The notes: generated from the sequence alone by a model not told the origin. Numbered from the stretch's first letter, positions 35,270-44,154 are shown. The stretch is 64,000 nt of DNA from Paradesertivirga sp966210515 (GCA_966210515.1 CBIHLM010000017.1:5615-69614); one strand, 5' to 3'. Program-made: numbers and translations.

Positions 35270-36494
35270 ATTCGATAATCATTTGATAAAACTTTTGCAA
35301 TTGCTCCAGATAATTCATCTGAGCCATATTCACCGTTTCCCATGCGTCTATCACGGTATTTACGTCGCCCTTGTTTTCCTGATAGGAAAGCATGGAAACT
35401 TTTTGATTCTTGATTAATGCAGGCAATATTTTAGTTTCATAATTCGATAACTGCTTCTGCATGCTAAGAAGTTCATTCTCCATCGACTTGGTCATCCCCA
35501 GCATTTCGATCAGCATTCCTTCTTTTTGCTGAAGCATTGCTTCTCGCTCGAAGTTCATTGATTTCACTTCGGATTTATACATCTTTGAAGACCAGGGTGC
35601 AATTGGAATAGAGATCATGCCCATAAGGGTATATTGATTAGGCATCATTTCAGCTCGCGTAGACATGTGTTCATACCGGAGTCGAAAATCCGGCTTAGCT
35701 TCCTGGCGCATCTGATTAATGTTGAGCTCCATGGCCCGGATAGACCTGTCCATCTGCTGAATATCACTACGTCGGGTAGCCAGATAGGAAGTATCCAAAT
35801 CAGCTACCGGTTGAAATCCAATTTTCAAGGTGGTATCAATCAACAAATCAGCTGTAGCGGGGCGATACATAAGGGCATTCAAAGCAATCTTTCTCGAACG
35901 GATTTCACCTTCTGTCATCAGAATCATATTGTCAGATTCCTGAAGTCTGCCTTCTGCTTTGAACACCTGGCTTAAAGAACCCTGGTTATAGGGGTAGCGG
36001 ATCTCTGCAAGCTTTTTCATGTTTGCCATAATGGCTTTATTCTCTTTTTGAAAAGCAATCTTTTTATTTGCCACTATCAGTCCGTAATAAAGCTCTTTTG
36101 CCCTGGCACGTAGTTGGTTTGCTTGAACTGCCTGCTCAGCTTTGGTAATAGATGATTGTGCTGCCAGATATTTTGCTTTTGCTTTCGTTTTTGCCGGATT
36201 AGGAATATCCTGCTCAGCAGACAACATCCATGCTCCTCTGTCAGCTTCGTCCATAACCATTGAGCCTGGATAGGGCGTCATAAAAGTTCCGGCACCCACC
36301 ATCGGCGCCATCCATGCGCCAGCTCCCTCAACTCTGGCATCCTGGCTTTTTATGCGGCTTTCATAAGCCTTTAACGAGGGATTGTTTCTGTTGATTTCCT
36401 GAAGTACTTGTTGCAGGGTGGTCACTTCCTGTCCGTAGGAATACCCCGAAATTAAAAGCAAAGCAAGCAGGAAAATATTGTTAGTGTTTAACAT
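35247..36494 (-). CDS. cusC: TolC-family outer-membrane efflux protein (CusC-like)
   Basis: Start 36494 (MLNTNNIFLL) gives a Sec signal peptide (about 1-22, ending GYSYG) and 415 residues; the open frame from 36515 adds seven unlikely residues. It overlaps the end of the RND permease by 14 bases and has a GGAGG 6 bases before the ATG, one of few clear Shine-Dalgarno sites here. Coiled-coil regions with TLQQVLQEINRNNPSLKAYESR and the second repeat (MDRSIRAMELNINQMRQEA) are those of outer-membrane factors. It forms the channel through the outer membrane for the Cus pump. Confidence 0.92.
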   Translation of the reverse strand: MLNTNNIFLLALLLISGYSYGQEVTTLQQVLQEINRNNPSLKAYESRIKSQDARVEGAGAWMAPMVGAGTFMTPYPGSMVMDEADRGAWMLSAEQDIPNPAKTKAKAKYLAAQSSITKAEQAVQANQLRARAKELYYGLIVANKKIAFQKENKAIMANMKKLAEIRYPYNQGSLSQVFKAEGRLQESDNMILMTEGEIRSRKIALNALMYRPATADLLIDTTLKIGFQPVADLDTSYLATRRSDIQQMDRSIRAMELNINQMRQEAKPDFRLRYEHMSTRAEMMPNQYTLMGMISIPIAPWSSKMYKSEVKSMNFEREAMLQQKEGMLIEMLGMTKSMENELLSMQKQLSNYETKILPALIKNQKVSMLSYQENKGDVNTVIDAWETVNMAQMNYLEQLQKFYQMIIEYEKNIER

Positions 36495-38430
36495 CCGAGA
36501 CCTCCAATTTTCCAAATTTTCGTAATTCGTATTCTTTTGACATCAGGAAGATAAGCGGAGTTACCAGCAGAATGTGCGTAGAGGAAGTTAAAACTCCACC
36601 TATCATTGGGAGTACGATGGGTTGCATTACATCACTTCCTACACCATTAGACCATAGCACGGGTATCAAGCCGAAAAGGGCTACACAAACCGTCATGATC
36701 TTCGGCCTCAAGCGTTTCGCTGCACCATTGATGACATACTCTCTTAAATCGTCTTTTGTGATTGTTTCACTTGAATTTCCCTTCAATTCAACTAACTGAC
36801 GCATAGCATCATTCAGGTAAATCACCATTACGACCCCGGTTTCTACCGCTATCCCGAAAAGAGCAATAAAGCCGACTGCTACAGCAACGGACAGATTTAC
36901 ACCCCAGAAATAAATCAGATACGCTCCGCCGATAAGCGCAAATGGAATAGTAACTAAACTTAAAAATGCCTCTCGTGCGGACTTAAATGCCAGGTATAAT
37001 GAGAGGAATATAATGACCAATACTATCGGTAGAATGTAAAGCAAAGTCTTCTGACCACGAATCAAATTCTCATATTGCCCGCTCCATTCAATAAAATATC
37101 CGTTTGGTAACTTGAGGCCGCTATTTAGTTTATCAATAGCATCCTGAACAGTGCTACCTAAATCCCTGTCTCGAACATTAAACATCACGGCTCCTCTCAA
37201 CAGAGCGTTTTCGGAAGTAATCATTGGAGGTCCATCTGAAAACCGGATATCTGTTACTGCTGACAAAGGAATAGTTCCCGCATCGGGGGAATTAATTGGA
37301 ATACGTTTAATACGGTCAATGCTATTCCGGTATTCTTGTCCAAGCCTAACGTGAATATTAAACCTTCTTCTACCTTCAACGGTAGTTGCAAAAGGAGCAC
37401 CGCCAATTGCAGTTTCAACTGTGTTGTTTATATCCTCAACTGTTAAACCATATCGCTCTAATTGTTCACGTTTTATGTCGATTTCAAGGTACTTGCCGCC
37501 CGTAACAGGTTCAACATATAAGTCATTTACCCCTTCTATATTTTGAAGCAGGCCTTTTACTTCTTCAGAAACAGAGGCTATCTTATTCAGATCCTGTCCG
37601 TAGACTTTTATACCAACATCCGTTCTAACCCCGGTAGACAACATATTTATCCTGTTAATGATAGGCTGAGTCCAGCCATTTACCACTCCGGGAATTTGAA
37701 GTTTAGCATCCAGTTCGTTGATAATATCCTTTTTCGTTATACCCGGCCGCCATTCGCTCTTAGGCTTCAAAGACACAATGGTTTCAATCATACTGATTGG
37801 CGAATTATCAGTTGCTGTATTCGCCCTTCCGGCTTTACCCAAAACTTTATCCACTTCTGGCACTGATTTAATCAGTTTGTCTTGGACCTGGAGAATGCGC
37901 TTTACCTCCGCATTGGAAACGTCAGGTAAGGTTACAGGCATAAATAAAATAGACTGCTCATCTAAGGGAGGCATAAACTCCCTGCCTAAGCTCATTACCA
38001 ATGGAATACTTATCAATAGAGCAAGGATATTAACCCCTAAGGTCGTTTTCCTGTGCTTCATACAAGCCCTGATAATGGGCTCATACCTTTTTTCTAACCA
38101 TCTGTTAATTGGGTTTTCATGTTCCGAACGAAATCTTCCTTTCATAAAAAAGGAGATTATTACCGGTGCAAGTGTTACCACCAGAATAGCATCAATTATC
38201 AGGATGAATGTCTTTGTATAAGCCAGTGGGTGAAAAAGTTTCCCTTCCTGCCCGCTTAGCAAAAAGACCGGAAGAAACGAGGTTATAATGATTACCGTTG
38301 AGTAAAATACTCCTCGCGAAACTTGCTTACAAGCTTTTTCAATTATGCTTATCCTTTCTTCGTTAGAAAGCCTTACGTAATCCTCGTCTTTTCTTTTCCT
38401 TCCAAGGTAGCGACCAAATTTTTTAAACAT
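36481..38430 (-). CDS. cusA: CusA-type RND metal efflux permease, C-terminal part (split gene)
   Basis: The 649 residues equal the second part of a CusA/CzcA-type pump: EERISIIEKACKQVSRGVFYSTVIIITSFLPVFLLSGQEGKLFHPLA, the second periplasmic domain (MSLGREFMPPLDEQS, PEVDKVLGKAGRA), and the late membrane spans with FIALFGIAVETGVVMV, which holds the proton-relay Glu. The ATG lies inside the end of the N-terminal gene (8-base overlap) and has AGGAGG 8 bases upstream. So two polypeptides could be made in one operon and join. Alternatively this is a frameshift in a single CusA. Confidence 0.88.
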   Translation of the reverse strand: MFKKFGRYLGRKRKDEDYVRLSNEERISIIEKACKQVSRGVFYSTVIIITSFLPVFLLSGQEGKLFHPLAYTKTFILIIDAILVVTLAPVIISFFMKGRFRSEHENPINRWLEKRYEPIIRACMKHRKTTLGVNILALLISIPLVMSLGREFMPPLDEQSILFMPVTLPDVSNAEVKRILQVQDKLIKSVPEVDKVLGKAGRANTATDNSPISMIETIVSLKPKSEWRPGITKKDIINELDAKLQIPGVVNGWTQPIINRINMLSTGVRTDVGIKVYGQDLNKIASVSEEVKGLLQNIEGVNDLYVEPVTGGKYLEIDIKREQLERYGLTVEDINNTVETAIGGAPFATTVEGRRRFNIHVRLGQEYRNSIDRIKRIPINSPDAGTIPLSAVTDIRFSDGPPMITSENALLRGAVMFNVRDRDLGSTVQDAIDKLNSGLKLPNGYFIEWSGQYENLIRGQKTLLYILPIVLVIIFLSLYLAFKSAREAFLSLVTIPFALIGGAYLIYFWGVNLSVAVAVGFIALFGIAVETGVVMVIYLNDAMRQLVELKGNSSETITKDDLREYVINGAAKRLRPKIMTVCVALFGLIPVLWSNGVGSDVMQPIVLPMIGGVLTSSTHILLVTPLIFLMSKEYELRKFGKLEVSDVKH

Positions 38431-39724
38431 CGGATTTTCCTCCTTTCCTTAATTCTGTTAGTTCTGCCTGCCTTACGGCAAGGTGTTTATAGGAGTTCTC
38501 AGCCATGATTATTCCGTTATCAACAATAACCCCGATTGCAAGGGCGATACCTGTTAGAGACATAATATTTGAAGAAATATCGAACGCATTTAAAACAATG
38601 AAGCTTGCTGCGATCGTGATAGGGATTTGTATAATGATACTCACAGCACTCCTCCAATGGAAAAGAAATGCGATAACTATTAAAGAAACCACAATCATCT
38701 CCTCAATAAGTGTGTTTTTAATAGAAGAGATGGATTCTTCGATTAACTCACCGCGATCATAAACGATATTAAACTTCATTCCTTCCGGCAATCCTTTGCT
38801 TGTCTCCACCATCTTAGCCTTTACTCTCTGGATAACCTCATCAGCGTTTTCTCCATACCGAAGCACTACAATTCCCCCAACCACTTCACCCTCTCCATTG
38901 TAATCAAATATGCCAAGTCGGCTTTCACCGGCCATTTGCACGGTAGCTACATCTCTGATTTTTACAGGAATAGAATTTTGGGTACGGACGGATAAGTTCC
39001 CCATTTCTTCAATGGATTTGAGATATCCCGTGGTTTTGATGATATAACCCACGTCGTTCATCTCAAACTTGCGTCCACCCGCCTCATTGTTATTCGAACT
39101 GATGGCACGCATTACATCCGATACTGACAGCTTGTAATAGGTAAGTTTATTAGGGTCTATGCTAATTTGATATTGCTTCTGAAAGCCTCCAAATGAAGCA
39201 ATTTCACTTACGCCGGGAACGTTTTGAAGTGCGAATTTGACATACCAGTCTTGTACCGCTCTTTGTTCACCTAGGTCCATTCCGGGAGCATCCAAAGTAT
39301 ACCAAAGCACGTGGCCAACGCCGGTTCCATCTGGTCCCATGGTGGGGGTAACACCCTGAGGCAGGGCGTTACCAAGAGAGTTCAATCTTTCAAGTACTCT
39401 TGAACGTGCCCAATAAACATCTACATCATCTTCAAAAATAATGAAGATGAAGCTCATTCCGAACATGGAGTTTGCACGTACATACTTTACTCTGGGCAAA
39501 CCCTGGAGATTGGTTACCAGCGGATAGGTTACCTGATCTTCAATAATCTGAGGACTTCTACCCATCCACTCTGTGAACACGATTACCTGATTCTCTGACA
39601 AATCCGGTATCGCATCAATCTTACTTGTTTTCACAGAGTAAATACCCCAGGCAAAAATCCCTGCTGCGATTAGCAGAACCAGGAACCTGTTTCGTATTGA
39701 AAATTCAATAAATTTCTCTACCAT
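38423..39724 (-). CDS. cusA: CusA-type RND metal efflux permease, N-terminal part (split gene)
   Basis: The 433 residues match the first part of a heavy-metal RND pump: TM1 (NRFLVLLIAAGIFAWGIYS), DAIPDLSENQVIVFTEW, the first periplasmic porter domain, and TM2-TM4 with GVIVDNGIIMAEN, where Asp402 corresponds to the proton-relay Asp of CusA. It stops at GGKSDV in the cytoplasmic loop after TM4. Normal CusA is about 1040-1080 residues; this gene and the next add up to 1082. A +1 shift near GGAAAGGAGGAAAA would join them. Confidence 0.88.
   Translation of the reverse strand: MVEKFIEFSIRNRFLVLLIAAGIFAWGIYSVKTSKIDAIPDLSENQVIVFTEWMGRSPQIIEDQVTYPLVTNLQGLPRVKYVRANSMFGMSFIFIIFEDDVDVYWARSRVLERLNSLGNALPQGVTPTMGPDGTGVGHVLWYTLDAPGMDLGEQRAVQDWYVKFALQNVPGVSEIASFGGFQKQYQISIDPNKLTYYKLSVSDVMRAISSNNNEAGGRKFEMNDVGYIIKTTGYLKSIEEMGNLSVRTQNSIPVKIRDVATVQMAGESRLGIFDYNGEGEVVGGIVVLRYGENADEVIQRVKAKMVETSKGLPEGMKFNIVYDRGELIEESISSIKNTLIEEMIVVSLIVIAFLFHWRSAVSIIIQIPITIAASFIVLNAFDISSNIMSLTGIALAIGVIVDNGIIMAENSYKHLAVRQAELTELRKGGKSDV
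38439..38444 (-). promoter_or_regulatory. Shine-Dalgarno site for the second CusA gene
   Basis: On the minus strand AAAGGAGG lies 8 bases before the ATG of the C-terminal CusA gene, inside the N-terminal gene. Strong SD sites are rare in this window, so it favours a real translation start there, coupled to the upstream stop. Confidence 0.6.
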
Positions 39725-39733
39725 GGTTAATGT

Positions 39734-39976
39734 TTAATGCTGATGACCTGAGTGGTCTTCTGTTTCTTCTTTTGCAACTAAGTCCATTTTGCACTTAGGA
39801 CATTTGCCTGGTTTGTCACTTACCACTTCAGGATGCATAGGACAGGTATAGGTAACACCTGCTGTATGAACTGAAGTTGAATCGGCTGCTTCGGTCTTGT
39901 CACTTGTAGAGTTTGAGCCGCAAGCTGTTATAAATAAGGCACCTGCTGCAATAGCTGAAAGAATAAGAGTTTTCAT
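39734..39976 (-). CDS. Small lipoprotein with heavy-metal-binding domain
   Basis: The 80-residue protein has a lipoprotein signal (Cys19, FITAC) and then one heavy-metal-binding domain with TYTCPMHPEVVSDKPGKCPK and CKMDLV, plus a His-rich end (EDHSGHQH). It is the same domain as in the two adaptors, standing alone. It would bind Cu/Ag in the periplasm and pass it to the RND pump. It lies 9 bases before the CusA N-terminal gene. Confidence 0.9.
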   Translation of the reverse strand: MKTLILSAIAAGALFITACGSNSTSDKTEAADSTSVHTAGVTYTCPMHPEVVSDKPGKCPKCKMDLVAKEETEDHSGHQH

Positions 39977-39991
39977 GTTGTTTATTTTTAG

Positions 39992-41065
39992 TTAATTATT
40001 TACTATTAATATTCCATTGGGTTTGTTTCCTACAGGAATGTCTTTTGTTTTTGTATGGGTCTGAACATTCACTACCGAAACACTTTTAGCTTGCTGATTG
40101 GTCACATATGCGGTTTCACCGTCTTTGTTAAAAGCAATAGCATGAGCGCCCAGACCCGTTGGAAATGAATTGCTATGCACCCAGATATTCGATGTGCTAC
40201 TGAGTGTCCAGTAGTGCACCTTACCATTATCAGGGTCAGTTACCCAGAGTTCGTTTTTAAAAGCATTATGCGCTACGCTTCCGGGCATAAAACCAAGAGG
40301 GATTGTTTGAACAACAGTATTTGAGGTCACGTCAATGACGCTTACGGACTGGCCATCTTCATTGTCAACGTACATTCGGTTATCCTGGCCAACCCATGCT
40401 GCAACCGGGTTAGCACCCACTGCGATCGTGGCTATTTTCTCCTTAGTTACAGGATTAATAACTGTCACATTGTTGTCTCCTCCATTGGCAACATAAGCCT
40501 TCGTTCCGTTTGCAGAAAAAGTAACCTCCGCAGGCTCATGGCCAACATTTATCACTTTTTTTAATGCATAGGTTTGAGCATCGTAGATCAAAACTTTTCC
40601 TTCCATTTCCATCTGAGATGTCCAGATTTCCTTACCATCTGGCGAAAAAACAGCATTGTGGTTCATGCCTGGTAGCTCTATATTCTTTACCATAGACCCT
40701 TTTTGAGCGTCAAGTAACATCACCATACCCTTCATGTCTGCCATGCCACCGGCATGTCCGGCACTTAGATCAGTGCCGGGAATAGCTACTGATAACGTAT
40801 TCGAAACAGGAGATTTATAAATATGATGAGGCCACATTGCCATTTTACCATCATCACCCATCAAGGGTATGGTTTCTGTCACTACGTTTTTAGATAAATC
40901 AATAACCGAAACCGACGCGTCCTGTCCGTTTACAACATAGGCTGCGGAATAATTGATCTTAAGATTCATGCCCATATCTTCATCATCCATGTTGTGACTC
41001 ATTTTTTTACAGCCTAATAGAACTACAGAGCCTATAAGCAGAATGGCGATTGTTATTGCTTTCAT
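39992..41065 (-). CDS. YncE/YVTN-type beta-propeller lipoprotein
   Basis: A lipoprotein signal (Cys19) and a Met/His-rich stretch (MSHNMDDEDMGMNLK) precede about seven propeller repeats with NVTVINPVTKEKIATIAVGANP and SVSVVNVQTHTKTKDIPVG. The 357-residue length fits one seven-blade propeller. Such proteins bind metal or redox partners in the periplasm; some are linked with copper. The genes around it are Cus components, and it is 11 bases after the HMA protein gene. Exact role unknown. Confidence 0.88.
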   Translation of the reverse strand: MKAITIAILLIGSVVLLGCKKMSHNMDDEDMGMNLKINYSAAYVVNGQDASVSVIDLSKNVVTETIPLMGDDGKMAMWPHHIYKSPVSNTLSVAIPGTDLSAGHAGGMADMKGMVMLLDAQKGSMVKNIELPGMNHNAVFSPDGKEIWTSQMEMEGKVLIYDAQTYALKKVINVGHEPAEVTFSANGTKAYVANGGDNNVTVINPVTKEKIATIAVGANPVAAWVGQDNRMYVDNEDGQSVSVIDVTSNTVVQTIPLGFMPGSVAHNAFKNELWVTDPDNGKVHYWTLSSTSNIWVHSNSFPTGLGAHAIAFNKDGETAYVTNQQAKSVSVVNVQTHTKTKDIPVGNKPNGILIVNN

Positions 41066-41076
41066 CGCATGCTATT

Positions 41077-41433
41077 TTATGGAGTCAATTTGGTTGCTTC
41101 GAGCTTTACCCGTTCGTACTGGCAGCAACCTGGAAGGCCACCATATGCTTTGTCCTCTGCTTTGAATTTTTCGGTGTCATAACCGACTCCGGCTATTTGC
41201 TTTTGAATCGTTTCAATCGAAACTTTAGCGGGGTCAAATTTCACCAGCGCTGCCTGTTTATTCGAGTCCCAATTAATGGAGGTGGCGCCAGCTGCTTTAG
41301 CGGCAGTTTCGATTTTCTTTTTGCACATACCGCAATTGCCGGACACTTTAATAGATGTGCTTTTCTCCTGAGCAAGTACCGCTGTACTGAAAAGGATTGA
41401 TAAAGCCACACCAAAAATTTTGATGGTTTTCAT
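41077..41433 (-). CDS. Secreted HMA-domain protein
   Basis: The 118-residue protein has a Sec signal (ending AVLAQ), then an HMA domain with GNCGMCKKKIE (CxxC at about residues 34-37), and a C-terminal GLPGCCQYERV with two more cysteines. Unlike cytoplasmic CopZ-type proteins it is exported, so it would bind Cu/Ag in the periplasm. It stands 90 bases downstream of the HYC_CC_PP gene and 11 upstream of the propeller gene. Confidence 0.9.
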   Translation of the reverse strand: MKTIKIFGVALSILFSTAVLAQEKSTSIKVSGNCGMCKKKIETAAKAAGATSINWDSNKQAALVKFDPAKVSIETIQKQIAGVGYDTEKFKAEDKAYGGLPGCCQYERVKLEATKLTP

Positions 41434-41523
41434 AATTTTCTAATAAGAGTTAAGAAATAAAGGATAATGGCAAGAAATGCCTATGTCAAGCCATAGAAGT
41501 AGCCAGACATCAGAGAAAGGGTA

Positions 41524-41916
41524 TTAAATACGAAAATTGCAATTACGGATGAAAACAGGAGTGTTATCCGTATTGGGAGGTGCATTTGAAAGTGGTTGTT
41601 CTTCCGTTATAGAAGATACATAGATTGCAGGAAGTGTAATGTATTTATTCCATGCTAAATCAGTGATAAAAGTTTGGAACTGATTGGAGTAGTCAGCAAG
41701 CTTTTGAGCATTGTTAATCTTAATTTGCTTACTTTCATGCTTGCAGCAATCTTTGGTACTGCCAGCCTTCATCCCGCATTTACTGCACTTTTGAAATTCT
41801 TTTGAAACCAGGCCAGATTCCACTAACTGTCCCATGCAATAGTGAAAATACACTGTTGCCCCGGATGAAACACCAAGGTAAAAGACAGCTAATATGGTGA
41901 CTATAAACTTTTTCAT
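41524..41916 (-). CDS. HYC_CC_PP-family small secreted protein
   Basis: Start 41916 (MKKFIVTILAVF) gives 130 residues with a signal or membrane anchor and the family words HYCMGQLV, CSKCGMK and STKDCCKHE. The C-terminus has the PPNT...VFIR pattern. The family is Bacteroidota-only, small and cysteine-rich; its function is unknown but it tends to sit beside metal efflux genes. It starts the copper operon here, with the shared motif at 41958 in its promoter region. Confidence 0.85.
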   Translation of the reverse strand: MKKFIVTILAVFYLGVSSGATVYFHYCMGQLVESGLVSKEFQKCSKCGMKAGSTKDCCKHESKQIKINNAQKLADYSNQFQTFITDLAWNKYITLPAIYVSSITEEQPLSNAPPNTDNTPVFIRNCNFRI

Positions 41917-41957
41917 TCTAACCTGATACAAAGATTATTAAAATAACTGACAAGTTT

Positions 41958-41971
41958 TTATATAATTCCTT
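41958..41971. promoter_or_regulatory. Copper-motif copy upstream of the copper operon
   Basis: TTATATAATTCCTT is identical to the copy at 24903-24916 beside the chaperone gene and one base different from the copy at copA (28296 region). It lies 42 bases upstream of the HYC_CC_PP start, a normal operator position. Confidence 0.5.
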
Positions 41972-42037
41972 GGAAAATTTACATCATTTCCAGTAGGCTA
42001 TTCGAACGCAATCCTAATTTCTTATACCATTCGTCTT

Positions 42038-42484
42038 TTAGTGTTTTGTTTTCTGCTTTTCCATCAAAAGCAAGCAATGAGCTGCACATGCATGAAGCTT
42101 GTAGTTTTTGTGAACTGTTCCTAATGAGTGTCCTTTAGGATCTAAAATCTCACATGTTGCAGCCCCTTTATCTTTAACCACCAAAACATTTACTCCTTCA
42201 GCGTTGTAAAAGTTTCCATTCTTCTGAGCTTTTCCAACTTTTTTGCCCCTTGCATCAATAACGTTTCCGATCTTGTCAATAAAGTATATCTTTTGACCGT
42301 TTGCATTTCTTACAATATCGTCTTTGTCGATGTATCCGAGTTTTGTTCCTTCATGATTGTGAATTCCGCCTTTGGCATCGATAAAAATCTTATTTGCATT
42401 TTTCGCATTCTGTGCGTTGACATTGTTTACAGCTCCTGCAGTTAGAATGACTAGTAAAACGTGAAGTAATTTGAGATTTTTCAT
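42038..42484 (-). CDS. Secreted repeat protein, Cys/His tail, unrecognised
   Basis: The 148-residue protein has a signal peptide (ending NVNAQ). About five short repeats of the pattern K-I-x-x-I-D-x-x-G-x-x-x-x-x-x-G follow (FIDAKGGIHNHEG, YFIDKIGNVIDARG, KAQKNGNFYNAEG). The end, KLHACAAHCLLLMEKQKTKH, has a Cys/His cluster. I do not recognise the family. The tail could bind metal. It is in its own transcription unit between the copper operon and the DUF6122 gene. Confidence 0.7.
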   Translation of the reverse strand: MKNLKLLHVLLVILTAGAVNNVNAQNAKNANKIFIDAKGGIHNHEGTKLGYIDKDDIVRNANGQKIYFIDKIGNVIDARGKKVGKAQKNGNFYNAEGVNVLVVKDKGAATCEILDPKGHSLGTVHKNYKLHACAAHCLLLMEKQKTKH

Positions 42485-42587
42485 GATTTTGATATTTATT
42501 TACCCAAACCTGCGAAGAAAAACAAAGAGTTAACATGATTATTAACTCATTAAATAATGATTCTCATCACTCTTCTCATTCGCGATA

Positions 42588-42887
42588 TTAAATCTTATAA
42601 AAGCAATCAATATAATCGAGTGCCATATGGATGATTAAGCCTATTCCTACCAGACGAACCTTTGGAAAAAACAGCATGATTACATATACAGCTATAGCCG
42701 GATACGAGTGTAAAGGGTGAAATCCAATACTGCATCTGTTAGGGTCATAAATTGGATCAGCTAACAAATGGTCGAGATCTACTGCCATGGTACTTATCAT
42801 AATCAAAAATGCCTTTGTAAACTCCTTTTTATAAAAAAGAAATGCTACTAAGGCGGGAACTATGAAATGTAAGGCTATATGAAACAT
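42588..42887 (-). CDS. DUF6122-type small membrane protein
   Basis: The 99 residues have three hydrophobic spans (HIALHFIVPALVAFLFY; AFLIMISTMAVDLDHLLA; VGIGLIIHMALDYIDCFY) with the acidic-His pattern VDLDHLLADP and HMALDYID. This resembles membrane metal-dependent hydrolase-like proteins (DUF6122). Function unknown. It lies 11 bases after the haem-binding protein gene and is probably in the same operon. Confidence 0.75.
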   Translation of the reverse strand: MFHIALHFIVPALVAFLFYKKEFTKAFLIMISTMAVDLDHLLADPIYDPNRCSIGFHPLHSYPAIAVYVIMLFFPKVRLVGIGLIIHMALDYIDCFYKI

Positions 42888-42898
42888 TTGTAAGCAAT

Positions 42899-43363
42899 CT
42901 ATCTCGTTAATTGTAAATTATCCTGAGCTCGTTCCAACCAGTTTAGCAAAATCGTTTTTTCGTGTGGCGTAAGCTTAGCACTCTGATGAATAAGGGTATA
43001 AGACGATAATGGCATTGTACCATCGTTAACAGCGCTTTCTATTGAGCGCAATTTATTAATTTGCCTTCTCTTTGTGTATTCACCAAACTCACTCAAGTTT
43101 AAATCTTCTTTACCTTCTCTAATGTGTTTATCAAGCATGTAGCGGACCGGTTGGATTCGTGCGTACCAAGGATGCCTGGTATTATTACTATGGCAATCGT
43201 AGCAGGAGTTCACCAATATCGCCTGCACACGTTCGGGGGTATTCAAAGTAAGTGAAATATCGCTTTTACCCATCTGCTCGCTTTGATTGCGAACAGATGG
43301 AATAAATTGTATAGCGATGAATGCAACTAGAAATACCAGAAGTATTTTTTTAGTGCGGCTCAT
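42899..43363 (-). CDS. Haem-binding domain protein
   Basis: Start 43363 (MSRTKKILLV) avoids an overlap with the DUF3347 gene. The 154-residue protein has one N-terminal membrane anchor (about 6-21) and a single haem-binding motif C54-Y-D-C57-H58, with the W-Y-A-R-I-Q-P pattern and the late TMPLSSYTLIHQSAKLTPHE typical of the Bacteroidota haem-binding domain (PF14376-like). It would carry a c-type haem outside the inner membrane. It sits among copper genes; electron transfer to or from copper proteins is a possible role. Confidence 0.88.
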   Translation of the reverse strand: MSRTKKILLVFLVAFIAIQFIPSVRNQSEQMGKSDISLTLNTPERVQAILVNSCYDCHSNNTRHPWYARIQPVRYMLDKHIREGKEDLNLSEFGEYTKRRQINKLRSIESAVNDGTMPLSSYTLIHQSAKLTPHEKTILLNWLERAQDNLQLTR

Positions 43364-43365
43364 TC

Positions 43366-43932
43366 TTATTGCAGCTCTTCTTTTATTGTACCGCACTTCA
43401 ACATCGCAGTACCCATATAAGGGTTCTTTATCTCTTTTGAAGCAGTTAGCCAGTTTGCGCCTTTGTTCTTATTGTACATCGGGCAATTAGCTACGTAAAG
43501 AGTTTGTCCACCACCAACGGATTTTACAAGGTCATATACGTCCTTACTAAGCATGTCAAAATGTTCTCTTTGGTGTTTTATATTTCCAACGTTCTTAGAA
43601 ATATGCTCTGCATGTTCTTTGGAGCCTTCCTCTATTTCACTATATAACTCAGTTTGTTCCGCAGAAAATGATGATTTGTCAAGGCCATTCATTGCTGCCA
43701 CGATGTTTTTTCCAGCCTCAGCAGCATCTTTATCGTTATCCTGCGCCAGAGCATCCGATAATTGCAAATATCCATTTACTATACCACTGATCGCAGAAGT
43801 AGATGTACCGGCTTCAGTTGTCGTTGCAGATTGGTCTGTTTTATTAGCAGTTTCAGAATCTGATTTAGGAGAATTATTACAAGCACTTAAAACGATAGCC
43901 GATAAGGAGATATATAAAATTACTTTTTTCAT
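43366..43932 (-). CDS. DUF3347-domain lipoprotein
   Basis: Start 43932 (MKKVILYISL) places a lipoprotein signal (lipobox VLSAC, Cys18) and gives 188 residues. The second half, with GYLQLSDALAQDNDKDAAEAGKN, REHFDMLSKDVYDLVKS and VANCPMYNKNKGANWL, is the DUF3347 pattern; the CPMYN motif may bind metal, as in Cus-linked proteins of Bacteroidota. The gene ends 2 bases before the haem-binding protein starts. It heads this small operon. Confidence 0.88.
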   Translation of the reverse strand: MKKVILYISLSAIVLSACNNSPKSDSETANKTDQSATTTEAGTSTSAISGIVNGYLQLSDALAQDNDKDAAEAGKNIVAAMNGLDKSSFSAEQTELYSEIEEGSKEHAEHISKNVGNIKHQREHFDMLSKDVYDLVKSVGGGQTLYVANCPMYNKNKGANWLTASKEIKNPYMGTAMLKCGTIKEELQ

Positions 43933-44154
43933 TTTTTGATCTATGAGTTTGTTTAATAATAGCATTCTAACTTAAAAGAAGAAGCTGTTTTGATTAATGT
44001 GGTCTGCCTAAAAAAGCTGACCCGCGTTAATTGTATAACGTCTTCAAATTTTTGTGAGGTAAATATTCGGCTATGAAAGAAACAGCAACTGGTTCTCCCT
44101 TAAACTATCAAATATTCAAGCAAAGGCTTTCCACCTCAACACTGAGAAGATTAA

